Source: Taxawa tesnikishii (nom. ined.) (lineage: Eukaryota; Ascomycota; Dothideomycetes; Dothideales). From it: 64,000 nucleotides of DNA. Of this stretch, positions 1-10,550 are shown one piece after another. Positions within the stretch are counted from its first letter, which is position 1. Every line of letters begins with the position of its first letter. The DNA is taken from positions 868,001-932,000 of the forward strand of contig JAPDRO010000005.1 of assembly GCA_030247885.1 (NCBI GenBank). Reading direction: 5' to 3'. The notes below the pieces were generated by a model. It worked only from the letters and a program-made list of their open reading frames with translations. It made no database searches and had not been told where the DNA came from. A program made the position numbers and the translations under genes.

Positions 1-594
1 CTCTACCAACATACTCTGCTGCTGGCGCGGTACACGCCGTCATACGATGTGCGCGACCGTGCGCGTCTGTTCCGTGCCCTGCTCGCCGTGCCCTCGAGCA
101 CGGATCTCGCTTCGCTGTTGCTGCTGGCGCCCAAACCCGTGCCGCAGGCCCCGAGCCCGAATGAGAGTCGCAAAGGCTTTGTGCTGGGCAGTGCAAGCTT
201 GATTGTTGGAGAAGATGCGGGTGTGGGTGGGTTGAAGGGGTATGAGCAGTTGCCGGAGTGGGTACCAGAAGGCCAGGAGCCGGATCCTAGACTTAGGGAC
301 GAAGGTGCGGAGGAGAAGAGTGAATATGCCAGAAGCACGGTTGGAGCTGCTACAGTGCCGGCCGGGAGGATGTTGGATGAGGCGGCAATGGCCAAGCCGG
401 TGGCGCCTGTCAAGGAGAAGACATTGGATGATTGGTTGGCGGAGGATGAAGAAGATACGGGCAGTGAGGAGACGGCCACGGATGAAGACGAGGAGGAAGA
501 GACCAGCGAGGAAGAGACGGATGAGGAGAAAAGCGAGGAGGACGAGGAGACGGAGAGCGAGAGTGAGGATGAGAATGTAAGGCTGGTTAAGTAA
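1..594 (+). CDS. APL6: AP-3 adaptor complex beta subunit, C-terminal part
   Basis: The frame is open from base 1 to the TAA at 592-594 (197 residues), so the 5' part lies outside the window. It begins inside the alpha-solenoid trunk (YDVRDRARLFRALL), the pattern seen near the end of the adaptin N-terminal domain of AP-3 beta. It then moves into a hinge with KTLDDWLAEDEED and ends in a Glu/Asp/Ser-rich tail. In the family this subunit forms the AP-3 coat that sorts cargo from Golgi/endosome to vacuole. An acidic Ser-rich hinge is typical of beta-3 and distinguishes it from beta-1 and beta-2. There is no appendage domain after the acidic tract, as is usual in fungi. The identification rests on the trunk motif plus the acidic hinge. 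Confidence 0.8.
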   Translation, partial: LYQHTLLLARYTPSYDVRDRARLFRALLAVPSSTDLASLLLLAPKPVPQAPSPNESRKGFVLGSASLIVGEDAGVGGLKGYEQLPEWVPEGQEPDPRLRDEGAEEKSEYARSTVGAATVPAGRMLDEAAMAKPVAPVKEKTLDDWLAEDEEDTGSEETATDEDEEEETSEEETDEEKSEEDEETESESEDENVRLVK

Positions 595-1465
595 GATACC
601 CATTACTGCTTCTGAGCACGGAAACGAAAGAAGCGATGCTTGGATGCTTAGCATTCGCGTCCAACACATGCGGCTGTTTACACCTCGTCTATCCTCGTAC
701 GTCTTTAGATGTTGCATCTATCATTATAGTGATTCGACGCCGATGCCTCTCTTGGCTTGCGTGCTTCGCTGCCTCGACTAACACGTGAACGGACGGACCG
801 GCTCACAGGAATTACGCTGCCTGTGCATTCGTCAGTGAGGAACAGTCTCACTCAACGCTCACGGCCGTCACAACGCGATTGCTAGCGTCTGTATGTCCTC
901 GAGACCAAGGACAGAAATCAGGGAAGAGGCTGAAGATGGTGTGTAATCCAAGCCAGCTTGGCAGGTTGGCTGACAACGGCAACTGTGCGTTTACGTACAA
1001 CACCAGCTGGTGTTGTTGCCGCGGTGGGGACAGCAACAGCAATCCCATGGCACTGGAGAAATTGCTTACAAGCACGGCCATCCATGTAATCCCCTGCATG
1101 ACGATTTTCTGTCCCTGCAGGTGTAGTTTGGAGTCGTGCTCTTTTGGAGAAAGCTTGACGAGAGGAGAGACTGGCTGAGTCCCGCCGGCAATGCAGGAGT
1201 TTCCCGTGGGGCGGACCTTATCTTACGTGCCGATGACGTTTCCAAGCGGCACGCGACAGTGACTTGTTCCTGACGAGAAACCAACAATTATGATTTCAGA
1301 TAAGCCTTGTTGCCGAACAGCCAGTCTACAGAATACATATACATATATATATATATATATTTATATATCCCATAACCTCTTCAAGCCGCATGGGTCATCC
1401 ACACCTGCATTGTCTGACTCGACTCCATCGGAACACCTCCACTGACCATTATCGGCAGCGCAGTC
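595..1465. other. Intergenic region with a TA microsatellite
   Basis: This is the 3' flank of AP-3 beta and the promoter side of the PIN-like transporter. A short AT dinucleotide tract lies at about 1335-1372. I see no convincing gene; the short open frames here lack splice-linked or family-like sequence. Confidence 0.6.
1335..1372. repeat. AT-dinucleotide microsatellite
   Basis: The tract is alternating TA with a few interruptions, about 95-130 bp upstream of the transporter start codon. It could contribute to the core promoter or a nucleosome-free region, but nothing else supports that. Confidence 0.8.
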
Positions 1466-2949
1466 ATGAGCTCTGACGCTCAGAGTTTCGTCGTCCCATT
1501 CCTGGGCGCCCTCCAGGCTTCGGTTGCTGTCTTGTTGACTGTGAGTGCTCGCTCAATAACATCGATCCTTGCACATCCCGGCTAATTCATCCCAGATCTT
1601 CTATGGCGTTCTCACTGCCCAGTTTGGGCTCATGTCCGAGGGCACTGCAAAAGATGTCTCCAAAGCATGCGTAAAGCTGTTCTTGCCTGCACTGCTGATT
1701 GTCAATGTCGGCCAGCAGCTGCACTCAGACACGGTTGGCCTTCTCTCGAAATCGCAAGATGCGTTGTTGTGGCTAACGTGGAATCCTAGGCCATCCGATA
1801 CGTCCCTGTCGTGATCTGGTCTCTGGTCTACAACATCCTGTCCATGATCATCGGCATCGTCTTGACCAAGGTCTTCAAACTCCCATCATGGTCGACACCT
1901 GCCATTGCCTTCAACAACACCACAGCGTTGCCTCTCCTTCTGGTTCAATCACTCGACGCGACCGGGATCCTCAAGTCTCTCGACAGCTCGTCAGATGCCG
2001 TAGACAGAGCAAAATCGTACTTCCTCGTCAACGCCATGATCGGCAACTCTCTCACCTTCGCACTCGGTCCTAAATTGTTGAACGGACAGAACGAGGACGC
2101 GCCGGATGGGCCTAAGAAGGATGATAAGGATGACGAAGAGCAAGACGGACAAGCCGATGGTGACGTCGAGCAAGGCGAGGCCGATATGGACGACTCGCTC
2201 TCCGACTATCAGCGTGCAAACGAGAACACTTCCTTGCTGCATAACAGGGTTGTACGTGGCGCGTCCAGGGCCATCCACAAGTCTTATTGGGGGAGCCTCC
2301 ACATCTGGGAACGTTTACCTCCATGGGCACAGCAGTCGCTCAACTTCATGTACCAGTTCGTCAACCCACCACTCATTGGCGCTCTGATCGGTGCCATTGT
2401 TGGCTTGACGCCAGCCTTCCATCGTCTTTTCTTCAACGAGCAGGAGGAGGGAGGATACTTCAACGCTTGGCTTACTAGCTCTATCAAGAATATCGGCGAT
2501 CTCTTTGCGTCCCTGCAGGTGATCGTGGTCGGCGTCAAATTATCACAAGCTATGCTTCGCATGAAGAAGGGAGAAGAGAGCGGAGCTGTCCCGTGGACGC
2601 CAATGGTTTTGATCACTCTGATGCGTTTCATCATCTGGCCGCTCATCAGTATCCCGTTGATCTGGGCATTGGTTTCGAAGACCAATCTGCTGAGCAACGA
2701 TCCTATCCTCTGGTTCTCGTTGATGCTGATGCCAACTGGTCCACCGGCGCTTAAGCTGACGGCCCTTGCGGATGTCAACGGAGCGGACGAGAAAGAGAAG
2801 ATGAGCATCGCCAAGTTCCTGACGGTAAGTAATGTCCTGACAGACGCAGTAGATTCCGCTAATCAACACAGATGTCGTACGTCATTTCGCCATTGCTCTG
2901 TTTTACGGTGGTTGGCAGTCTCAAAGCGTCGGAGGCAGCCCTCAAATAG
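1466..2949 (+). CDS. PIN-like / auxin efflux carrier family membrane transporter (ECM3-like)
   Basis: There are four exons: 1466-1540, 1596-1733, 1790-2824 and 2872-2949. All three introns are phase 0 (55, 56 and 47 nt) and the product is 441 residues. The N-terminal half has hydrophobic helices (SFVVPFLGALQASVAVLLT; CVKLFLPALLIVNVG; AIRYVPVVIWSLVYNIL). A charged loop follows, Asp/Glu/Lys-rich at about residues 170-215. The C-terminal half has further helices including PPLIGALIGAIVGLTPAFH and a short last exon ending ASEAALK. This two-bundle layout with an acidic central cytosolic loop fits the fungal AEC/PIN-like family, yeast ECM3 being a member; substrates are poorly known. The second intron uses the weak donor GTTGGC but has a good GCTAAC branch site. 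The encoded protein is complete and in frame. Confidence 0.8.
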
Positions 2950-3439
2950 GGAACGCTTGACGGCTCTTCAGACGATCGGATAGATCACGCGTTGCTGCTT
3001 GCTCCGGCTCGAAAGCCTGTATCACCTAGTTCAACCAACAGACCGTGGTTGACTCGCTGGCAGCATCTTTGCTTGATGCGATAGAACAGAAATTGATAGT
3101 AGAATTGATAGCTTATTTGATTCTCAATACTCGTGTCATCTTTCGTGTGGTCGTGCTTGCAGGCTGTCGCCATTATGGCTTCTCACAGTTGCCCTTTATA
3201 TTTGTACATACGCCCTAAGCTATATGAACGCGAAGAAGCGCGCGTACTAAAAACCCGAACCCGGCCAATCAGAGTAGAGGACGCCCGCCATCACTCTGTG
3301 GGACTGCAGCCAAGATCATCATCACCGTTTTTCTTATTTCCCGGCCGCGGGTGAGTTATTGCGTTTCTTTTGCTAGTAGGGATATCCCTCCTTCCAGTTT
3401 CAACTGTATAGTACATTTATGCAGGAAAAGTCTGTCACA
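2950..3439. other. Intergenic region between transporter and PLC-like gene
   Basis: This stretch holds the 3' flank of the transporter and the promoter/5' leader of the PI-PLC-like gene. I see no gene or clear repeat in it. Confidence 0.5.
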
Positions 3440-4879
3440 ATGGCCCCACCGCCTCTCACCGTCCGGAATCTTACATCTAGCCCAATCGAGCTGAAACTGA
3501 TAGAGCGCTATGCAGCTCCTGGCTCGCAAGAATCGGGCGGCTTTTCCCACTTCACCCGCAACTTCACGACATTGGTGACCAACTCCACCACCGCACCGCA
3601 GCTCGCAGAGAACGCGGAGAGCTTCGCCCACCAGGATGTCTCGATACTCATCGAACCCCTTGCGACGCAGTCGACGGATATCCAAATGTCCGAACGATCG
3701 CCCGGCGAAATCTTGCGGTTGACGTTCGAGCACGATGGACAGCGTTACCGGATCGATACGCCTACTCCATCTGCGGCGTCACAGATCCTGACACCGCTCT
3801 CGCCCGATCCGAAGCAGCAGTACACGGCCGTTTTCTTGCCAGCGCACTCCTTCCTGGCGCTCTACTCCTCTGCAAACCTGCACTGCTGGATGAAAGAATT
3901 GTCCGACTCGACGCCTCTCTCCGGCATCTCGATTCCCGGTACGCACAACAGTCCAACCCACCACAAAGCCCTGCCCTCCGTACGCTGCCAAGCCGTCTCC
4001 CCCAAAGAGCAACTCGAAAACGGCGTGCGCTTCTTCGACATCCGCGTGCAGCCCGAATCGCCCGAAGACCCCTCAAAGGACGGTCTAGTCCTCGTGCACG
4101 GCGTCTTTCCCATCTCCCTCACCGGACCAAAGTATTTCCGCAAACTGGTCAACGACGTGCGCGACTTCCTGGACCGCAACCCGAGCGAGACAGTCATCAT
4201 GTCCGTCAAGCGCGAAGGCCCCGGAAACGCCACCGACCAGCAGCTCTCCCTGATCCTGCGCGAGCACTACACGGCGGGCCAGACGCAGCACTGGTTCTCG
4301 CAACCTCGGGTCCCACAGCTGGGAGAAGCGCGCGGCAAGATCGTGCTGCTGCGGCGCTTCGCGCTGCACGAGCGCCTCGCCACGGGCGACTACAGCTGGG
4401 ACGGCAAGGGCTGGTGTCTGAACGGCGAAAACTGGGCGTACAACACGCCAAACGACACCCACGGCGACGTGTGCGTGCAGGATTTCTGCGAGGTGCTCGA
4501 GACGGAGAACATCGACAAGAAGATCGGTTTCTGCTGCGACCACTTCGAGCGCGCCGGCGCGGCCGTGTGTCCGATTCCGGGCATCACGACCGACAGCGTC
4601 AACCCGGTGCCGCCGGGACCCTTGTTTCTGAACTTTCTCAGCGCGAGCAATTTTTGGAAGGTTGGCTGCTGGCCGGAGAAGATTGCCGCGAAGCTGAATC
4701 CCGCCGTCGTGGAGTTCTTGTGCATGAAGCACGATGCGAAGGCCGGTGGCGCTGAGGGCGATGGTGGTGTGGGTATTGTGGTCTGTGATTGGGTCGGAAA
4801 GGATGGCGACTGGGATCTTATTAGGTGCATCGTGGGCATGAATGCGAGATTGGAGATGAGGGAGAAGGGGATGAATTGA
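3440..4879 (+). CDS. PLC-like phosphodiesterase with PI-PLC X domain
   Basis: Single exon of 479 residues. I chose the ATG at 3440 because its context (cacaATGG) is better than that of the in-frame ATG at 3419. After a ~150-residue N-terminal beta-rich segment comes a PI-PLC X-like barrel: ISIPGTHNS carries the first catalytic His, RFFDIRVQ the metal/active-site strand, and LVLVHGVFPI the second catalytic His. SVKREG follows. This is the small bacterial-type PI-PLC layout (no Y, C2 or EF-hand domains), so cleavage of phosphoinositide or glycosyl-PI is likely, but substrate cannot be read from sequence. There is no obvious signal peptide, so it is probably intracellular. The N-terminal extension before the barrel is unassigned. 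Confidence 0.8.
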   Translation: MAPPPLTVRNLTSSPIELKLIERYAAPGSQESGGFSHFTRNFTTLVTNSTTAPQLAENAESFAHQDVSILIEPLATQSTDIQMSERSPGEILRLTFEHDGQRYRIDTPTPSAASQILTPLSPDPKQQYTAVFLPAHSFLALYSSANLHCWMKELSDSTPLSGISIPGTHNSPTHHKALPSVRCQAVSPKEQLENGVRFFDIRVQPESPEDPSKDGLVLVHGVFPISLTGPKYFRKLVNDVRDFLDRNPSETVIMSVKREGPGNATDQQLSLILREHYTAGQTQHWFSQPRVPQLGEARGKIVLLRRFALHERLATGDYSWDGKGWCLNGENWAYNTPNDTHGDVCVQDFCEVLETENIDKKIGFCCDHFERAGAAVCPIPGITTDSVNPVPPGPLFLNFLSASNFWKVGCWPEKIAAKLNPAVVEFLCMKHDAKAGGAEGDGGVGIVVCDWVGKDGDWDLIRCIVGMNARLEMREKGMN

Positions 4880-5044
4880 AATGGGCAGATAACACGAACA
4901 ACGGGCCTCGTGGGTTAGTTCGTTGCATGTACGTTCTCTCCTCGCATTCCGCTCTGAACTATACCACATGGCGTTCGGCCTGTATCTGGACCTCCGGCCT
5001 GAGACTATAGGGTCTACAGTATGCCGAAGAGGTCCACCCTGTCC

Positions 5045-7047
5045 TCAAGCTCCATCATTCTGCTGCATCGTCATCACAGCATCCGAGCCATATTCGACTC
5101 GAATAGACGCCTCCGACACTTCGACGATCGTGCCTAATGGCCTGGTACCTGCTACAAGTTCCACCTCCCTCTCCATCCACTCCTGCCCGGTCGAATCTCC
5201 TTCCTCATCCTCCGAGTCCCAGTCTCGCACTCCCTGTACACCCCCGTGGTGGATCGGCTTACGGGATCCTTTTCGCCCGTCTCCCAAACCAGCTTCAGCA
5301 TGAGCGGCAGGACACCGTAGTGCTTCCCCACAATTCCGAGGACGCTGTAGATGCTGAGCGACTTTGGCAACTCGACCGCGAAGCAGTCGTCCCCTTGTGC
5401 AGGTTGCCCTGGTACAGTGCGGCGGAAGGTGCAGGCGACGAGTCTTGCGGCGAGAGAGTTGGGGTCGACCTTGCTCTCGCCTGCCCGCTCGATGTGGGGC
5501 GAGCCGTACTCTTCGCACAGATCTCGGTACCGCGGATGACGTGCGACGATGGCCGCCTCCTCCTCTGCGGGCGCGAGAGAGATCTCCTGTGCGATTTGGG
5601 ACAGATAGTACGTCTCGGCATTCAGTCTCTCTTTGGCGGTTATGGTGGAGTGGTTGAGCGTCTGGAGGTTGGGTAACCGCGCGATGGTCAGCATGTAGCC
5701 ATCTGCAGAGGTCAACGGTCTGCTGTCAGCCGCGCGGAGGGTTTCGAAGAGAGGGTTGTGTGAGATGCGTAGATGGATTAGACTAGGAAAGGCGTGCCGT
5801 AGATCGTTTAGAAACTGCCATGAAGAGATGTTGTTGTAAGAAACGTCGAGTTCTGTGACGCCGGTGAAAGCGTGAAAGGTGTGTTGGAAGACAGCCTGCG
5901 TCTCGGTATCAGACTGGTCTACCTCCTTCGACCGAGAGGCGACTGAAGCTATTCGATTGTTCTTGAGGTTGAGAGAACGCAAGTTGCTTGAGGAATTCGA
6001 AGGAGGCAAGACAGCTTGTAGAGAGACGTACTCATTTTTCTCTAAGGTGGCACTTGTGATACTTTCTAAGAGCCAGTTTGCGTCCATTGTGGAAATTCGG
6101 TTGCCAGATGCGGAAAGCTCGCGTACAGCAGGAAACCGGCTTAGTAAGTCCTCGAGCTATGTTTTAGTCAGTAATGATTCTTTGCAATCCCTCTACAAAA
6201 AAGGAGGAATTCACCTGCTGAGGCTGCAAAGCTAAATCATTAACACTTAGTGATTGAATCCTTTCAAGACTCGACTGATGGTCGTCTGTTGGGATTGTCC
6301 TCTCATCAGAACCGCTATGATTGCGCAGACGGTTGCCACTGTAGACCCAGTCAGCCCCTGTATTACAGCGTGACTGGATCTCGGAGCACCCATACTCGAT
6401 TGTCAGAGATCGCAGCTTCAACAACTGTTCGCATATACTAGTGATTTCGCCCAGTGTTTCGAACAGATTCCTGCTCAGGTCGAGCTGTGTCACGTTAGGA
6501 CATGTATCGGCAATGCTTTGATGCGGCTCTGGTTCGCCAGAACCGCCAACAAACATATCATCAAGGATGACAATCCGCAGGTTTTGCAACTCGGCCTGCT
6601 GTTTTTCGATCTTCTCAAAGCCTATCTCTTCGGCTGGTTTGCTGTTGAAAAAGATGACCCTGCCGGCGTGGCCAAGTGCTGGTCCAGAGCCTGAGCTGTC
6701 CTTGCTTACGGTCTCGCTTGGAGCGTACTTCTCCTTCAAAGCTCCAAGAAAAGACCTTGGTTTGTCCCATGTTGCTGTGGGCCGTATGAACGAGCCTGCT
6801 GTTGGGTGGGGGCTCCTACCTGAAACGTGAGCTCGTACTTGGCCATGACCTTGTACTTGGTTCGACACTTACACTCGAAGTACTTCACACCCTCATGTGT
6901 TCCCGAATGCTTTCCCCTGGTAGCATCGTCCCATTCTACGCCAAGCCATCGTCCAGGTTTGCCACGGACTTCTCCAACGTAGCGGACAGTGCAGAGGTTG
7001 CCCTTGGTACACAACCGCTTACCGGGATAGAAGTCCTGATTCGACAT
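5045..7047 (-). CDS. Tubulin-folding cofactor E (TBCE; CAP-Gly, LRR, ubiquitin-like)
   Basis: Three exons on the minus strand: 7047-6873, 6819-6215 and 6156-5045; introns are 53 nt (phase 1, GTAAGT) and 58 nt (phase 0, TGACTAA branch). Domains in order: CAP-Gly (GEVRGKPGRWLGVEWDD, GVKYFEC), leucine-rich repeats (VTQLDLSRNLFETL, LRSLNLKNNRIA, VTELDVSYNNIS), and a C-terminal ubiquitin-like domain with the WETGEKDP motif. The family binds alpha-tubulin and works with cofactors C and D in tubulin heterodimer assembly and disassembly. The frame breaks between WETGEKDP and the acidic DWDSEDEEGD segment. One extra C in the run at 5241-5245 restores it, and exon 3 (1112 nt) is then divisible by three. 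Predicted length is then about 630 residues. It is divergent from SF3A2. Confidence 0.88.
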
Positions 7048-7347
7048 TGGAACTGTGTATCTTGAAAGCAGTTCAGTGAACCGGAACGTGCGGCTCCTGA
7101 AGTGCTTCCTCGCGCATTTGTGGTATCGTCGATAAGATTAGATTAGATCTCCGTCCTCGCTTCTTCCTCCTTCGCAAGCCTTCGCGATGCGAGCAACTTT
7201 AGTATCACGTCGCAACTTTCTCGCCTGTAACAACCCAGCGCATCTCTCTCGGCACGGACACTAATCTGTTTGATCTTCTCCTGGTCTCCGCAACCGCTTC
7301 AGACGCACCCTTCAGAACACTAGGCGGACACCGAGCTTGAGAGATAG
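7048..7347. promoter_or_regulatory. Divergent promoter region, TBCE / SF3A2
   Basis: These 300 bp separate the start codons of two divergently transcribed housekeeping genes, so they should hold both promoters. I recognise no specific site. Confidence 0.5.
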
Positions 7348-8108
7348 ATGGATTACCAGGTACGGCTCATCGCGCAATAGAACAGAGGAGTCGAACTAAC
7401 GCTGTCCAGAACCGCGCAGGCTCCAAGTTCGGAGGTGGTGGTGTCGCCTCGCAATCAGCAACAAACGCCGACCGACGCGAGCGGTTGCGCAAGCTCGCGC
7501 TCGAGACCATCGATCTCGACAAAGACCCCTACATCTTCAAGAATCACGTCGGAAGCTTCGAGTGCCGACTCTGTCTCACCGTGCACCAGAACGATGGATC
7601 TTACCTCGCACACACCCAGGGTCGCAAGCACCAGACAAATCTGGCGCGACGTGCGGCGCGCGAGGCGCAGCTGGGCAAAGACAAGGAGGGCGCGCTTGCG
7701 GGACTCAACACGGTGCAGGTGAAGAAGAACATGGTCAAGATCGGACGCCCGGGGTACAAAATCACGAAGGTGCGGGATCCGGCGACAAGGCAGCAGGGAC
7801 TCATGTTCCAGCTGCAGTATCCCGAGATTGCGCAGGACGTGACGCCAAAGGTGCGCTTCATGTCGGCGTATGAGCAGAAGGTCGAGGATCCGGATAAGGC
7901 GTACCAGTACTTGTTGGTTGCTGCGGAGCCGTACGAGACGTGTGCGTTCAAGCTGCAGGCGAGGGAGGTGGACAGGAGGGAGGGCAAGTATTGGACTTGG
8001 TGGGATGAGGATAGCAAGGAGTTCTGGATCCAGGTCACCTTCAAGACGGATAGAGATGAGCGCTTTAGCAATGTGCCTGGTCTCGCGCCTACTGGGCCGA
8101 GGAGATGA
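7348..8108 (+). CDS. PRP11: Splicing factor 3A subunit 2 (SF3a66/Prp11)
   Basis: Two exons: 7348-7359 (MDYQ) and 7410-8108; the intron is 50 nt, phase 0. The product is 236 residues, the usual fungal length without the metazoan Pro-rich tail. N-terminal NRAGSKFGGGGVAS leads to a matrin-type C2H2 zinc finger, FECRLCLTVHQND..YLAHTQGRKH, then the conserved Prp11 core (GRPGYKITKVRDP, MFQLQYPEI, WTWWDED). The family is part of the SF3a complex of U2 snRNP and helps bind the branch-site region. The start is fixed by MDYQ and the adjacent donor GTACGG, a split-after-four-codons layout. Nothing in it is unusual. Confidence 0.95.
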
Positions 8109-8490
8109 AAAATTCCGAAGGCCAGGTTTGATGGCCATGATGCATAGCGAGGGAGTTTGGCGCACGGAAAGAATGGGTACGGCCATGGGTCATTTGTACA
8201 AAACGGCTTCCCTGTTGCCTTGGTTTGGCTTCGTGTTGAAAGCGGTATCACCAAAGATGTTTCTTGAGTTAAGAAAATGCTCCGAAACGATGTTTTGAAT
8301 TGAAAGCAGTCTGTCACAAAGTATCGTCAAGCCCCTTGAGACTGTTGAAGATCAAGGACCTGGACGAAGTATAGTCGGTTGTAGATGACCGGTTGTACCA
8401 TGTTTCTATTCTTTCCTGTAACTCTCATGCATTCATTACTCTTTCCTGCGATGCTCTAAATTCCCGCGCAAACAATTCACTGCTGCCATC
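8109..8490. other. Convergent 3' region, SF3A2 / seven-TM gene
   Basis: Transcripts converge here. It holds the 3' UTRs of both neighbours and I see nothing else. Confidence 0.5.
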
Positions 8491-9344
8491 TTACACTCTA
8501 GACCCTTCCACACTCACACTCTTCGCAGCGGGTCCACAAGGCTGGTACCCTGTCATAGTACCCAGCTCCCTGTACTCGTCTGACACCTCCTCGCTCTTGG
8601 TAGCCTTCTTCAGCGTGAGGCCAACTCCCAGGTATATCCACACAACGACAAGCTCCTCAATGACAGCCATGCACAGCATAATTGCAACGCTGCCGCTCAT
8701 AGCGCTGAATGACTTGGCATTGGTGAAGGTGTAGACTGCAGAGTAGATGATCCGGATCAGCAGAAACGGCAAGCTGGCCGCGATGGCGAGGAGAATGCGC
8801 TTCTCGCCGGCCTCTGCGGAGGAGACCTCGCGGCTGGTGGCGAGCGTGAAGAGCACGATGCCCACAAAGGCGGCGATCATGAGACCTATAGACGCTTTGC
8901 TGAGGACATGGGTCTGGTATACACCCGTCTTGGCGTAGTCGTCGCTCGCCAGATCCCCGCCAACAATACCCAGAACGAGCGCGACTGTGAGTACGGTCTC
9001 CATCAGCTTGACATGGCGCGTCGTTACTGTCGTGGTCTTGGCCTTGTTGATGCTACTCAGAACGCGGCTAAGCAGTCCCAGTGCTGTGAGTTCTAGCGGC
9101 GAGATGGCGATCGAGTTCAGGATCATGTAACCGATGTAGAGAGAGATATTTTTGGCGATGAGATCGTCGCGAGCTCGAAGGAGGCGCTGAGGATACGGAT
9201 GAGGGAGAAGAGGAGGAGGAAGCGCCAACCAGAGGACCGTGTGAAGCCGTGTCGGATTGAAAGGAAGACTGCGACGAACAGGGCGGGGGCGTAGAGGAAG
9301 AGTTCGAGTATAGAAACCCCGTTGCGGAAGGTGAGAGATGGCAT
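8491..9344 (-). CDS. Fungal seven-transmembrane protein of the DUF7702 type
   Basis: Single-exon minus-strand gene starting MPSLTFRNGVSILELF at 9344. Its hydrophobic segments include LFLYAPALFVAVFL, FLLLFSLIRIL, LYIGYMILNSIAI, VLTVALVLGIVGG, IGLMIAAFVGIVLFTLA, LLAIAASLPFLLIRIIY and AVIEELVVVWIYLG, giving about seven helices and a short polar C-tail. It resembles a fungal family of unknown function whose members carry ATISSP...LYIGA and LSPLLLA.LGLL motifs just after helix 2. The frame breaks between ISSPK and ISLYIG; one added base in the T5 run at 9149-9153 restores it and makes the CDS 855 nt (284 residues). I know of no function. Confidence 0.65.
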
Positions 9345-10550
9345 GGTCGGCGATTCAAACGCTCGAAAGAAGACGGATTGAAGCAAGCACGAACGGGTGG
9401 AGAGAGCTTCCTGGACTCCTGTATATACGCTGGGATATGGATGTGGACGATTTGTTTTGCGCTGACTGGGAGACAGGAAGGCTGTAGATAGAACTGAGAA
9501 ATCGGAAGCTTTGAACTCTCCAGCGATGTACGGGAGTAGGTAGGATATGTATACTGGAGATGAAACGAAAACGGGTCATGGAAACAGCGTCTTTATATGG
9601 TCCTACCTTGCAAGTTATCTACTTTGAGTAGGCGCCATTATATTCGCAATCCGCAATGGGTATGTACTGCGGGTGGAGTGGTGCGGTAGAGGCGCAATAG
9701 CTGTTCGAAAATCCCCGCCTGCGGTGCATACAACCATGGCACTGCCCCAATGACGGGTGGGTTTCCCGACGGGGGATATGAAGATGCTCTGTGCCCGGCG
9801 ATCGGCTGCCAGGGCTGTGCTGGTGGTTGAGGTTGAGATTGGTCTAGGTAACCGAGCGCGGTGGAGCGACAGAAGTGCTGGCAACTGCTCGTGCACCCAC
9901 CTCGTTCGTCTTCACCGTCTTGTCTCGCGCCTCCTGTACGGCTGAGACATAGATGAACATTTAGCCGACCATATTGAAACAACAGCCTCATCTCCAAGCA
10001 GACCAACCACCTCGACGTATGATGGATTAATGTGTTGACGTTGACTATAATCGCTGCAACTAACCCAGAAACAAGACACCTCAAGCTTTCTCAGCCCCGA
10101 AGCTCGGGAGCTAGCTATTTTAGGTATCATGTTCATCAAGCGTGCAATCACTTTTGTCCCCCTGTTGAGCCAACCTTGCTGCTCCTTCACACGCACAGCA
10201 TACCATATTGGGATTAGTAGCTATTCCACGTGGTTCGTTACTGCAGAGCAATTCAAGGCGACAGACATCAGCCATGGTGGACCGCACTGCTTTCCTAATC
10301 GCGACACCTGTGCGATATCTCGCCCGAAACCCTGTTTGTTACGCTTTGGCGACAACCTGCCAGGAACTCGATTGCTTTTGCTTGCGGGTTGGGTGCAGGC
10401 GGCTGTTCGAGGCAGTGGTGTGTAGATGTCATCAGCGACGACAGGCACATTACGACACGTAGGTCAGACACTGGCGAGAACGCTCTCAAGACCAAATCGA
10501 AGGGCGAGACGCCTGTGAAGCCGAAGGAAACATTAGTGTGTTAGCTCAGT
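9345..10550. other. Long intergenic region, no gene seen
   Basis: About 1.2 kb separates divergent genes (seven-TM protein and Zn2Cys6 regulator). I find only short unsupported open frames. It is likely promoter sequence for both. Confidence 0.5.
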
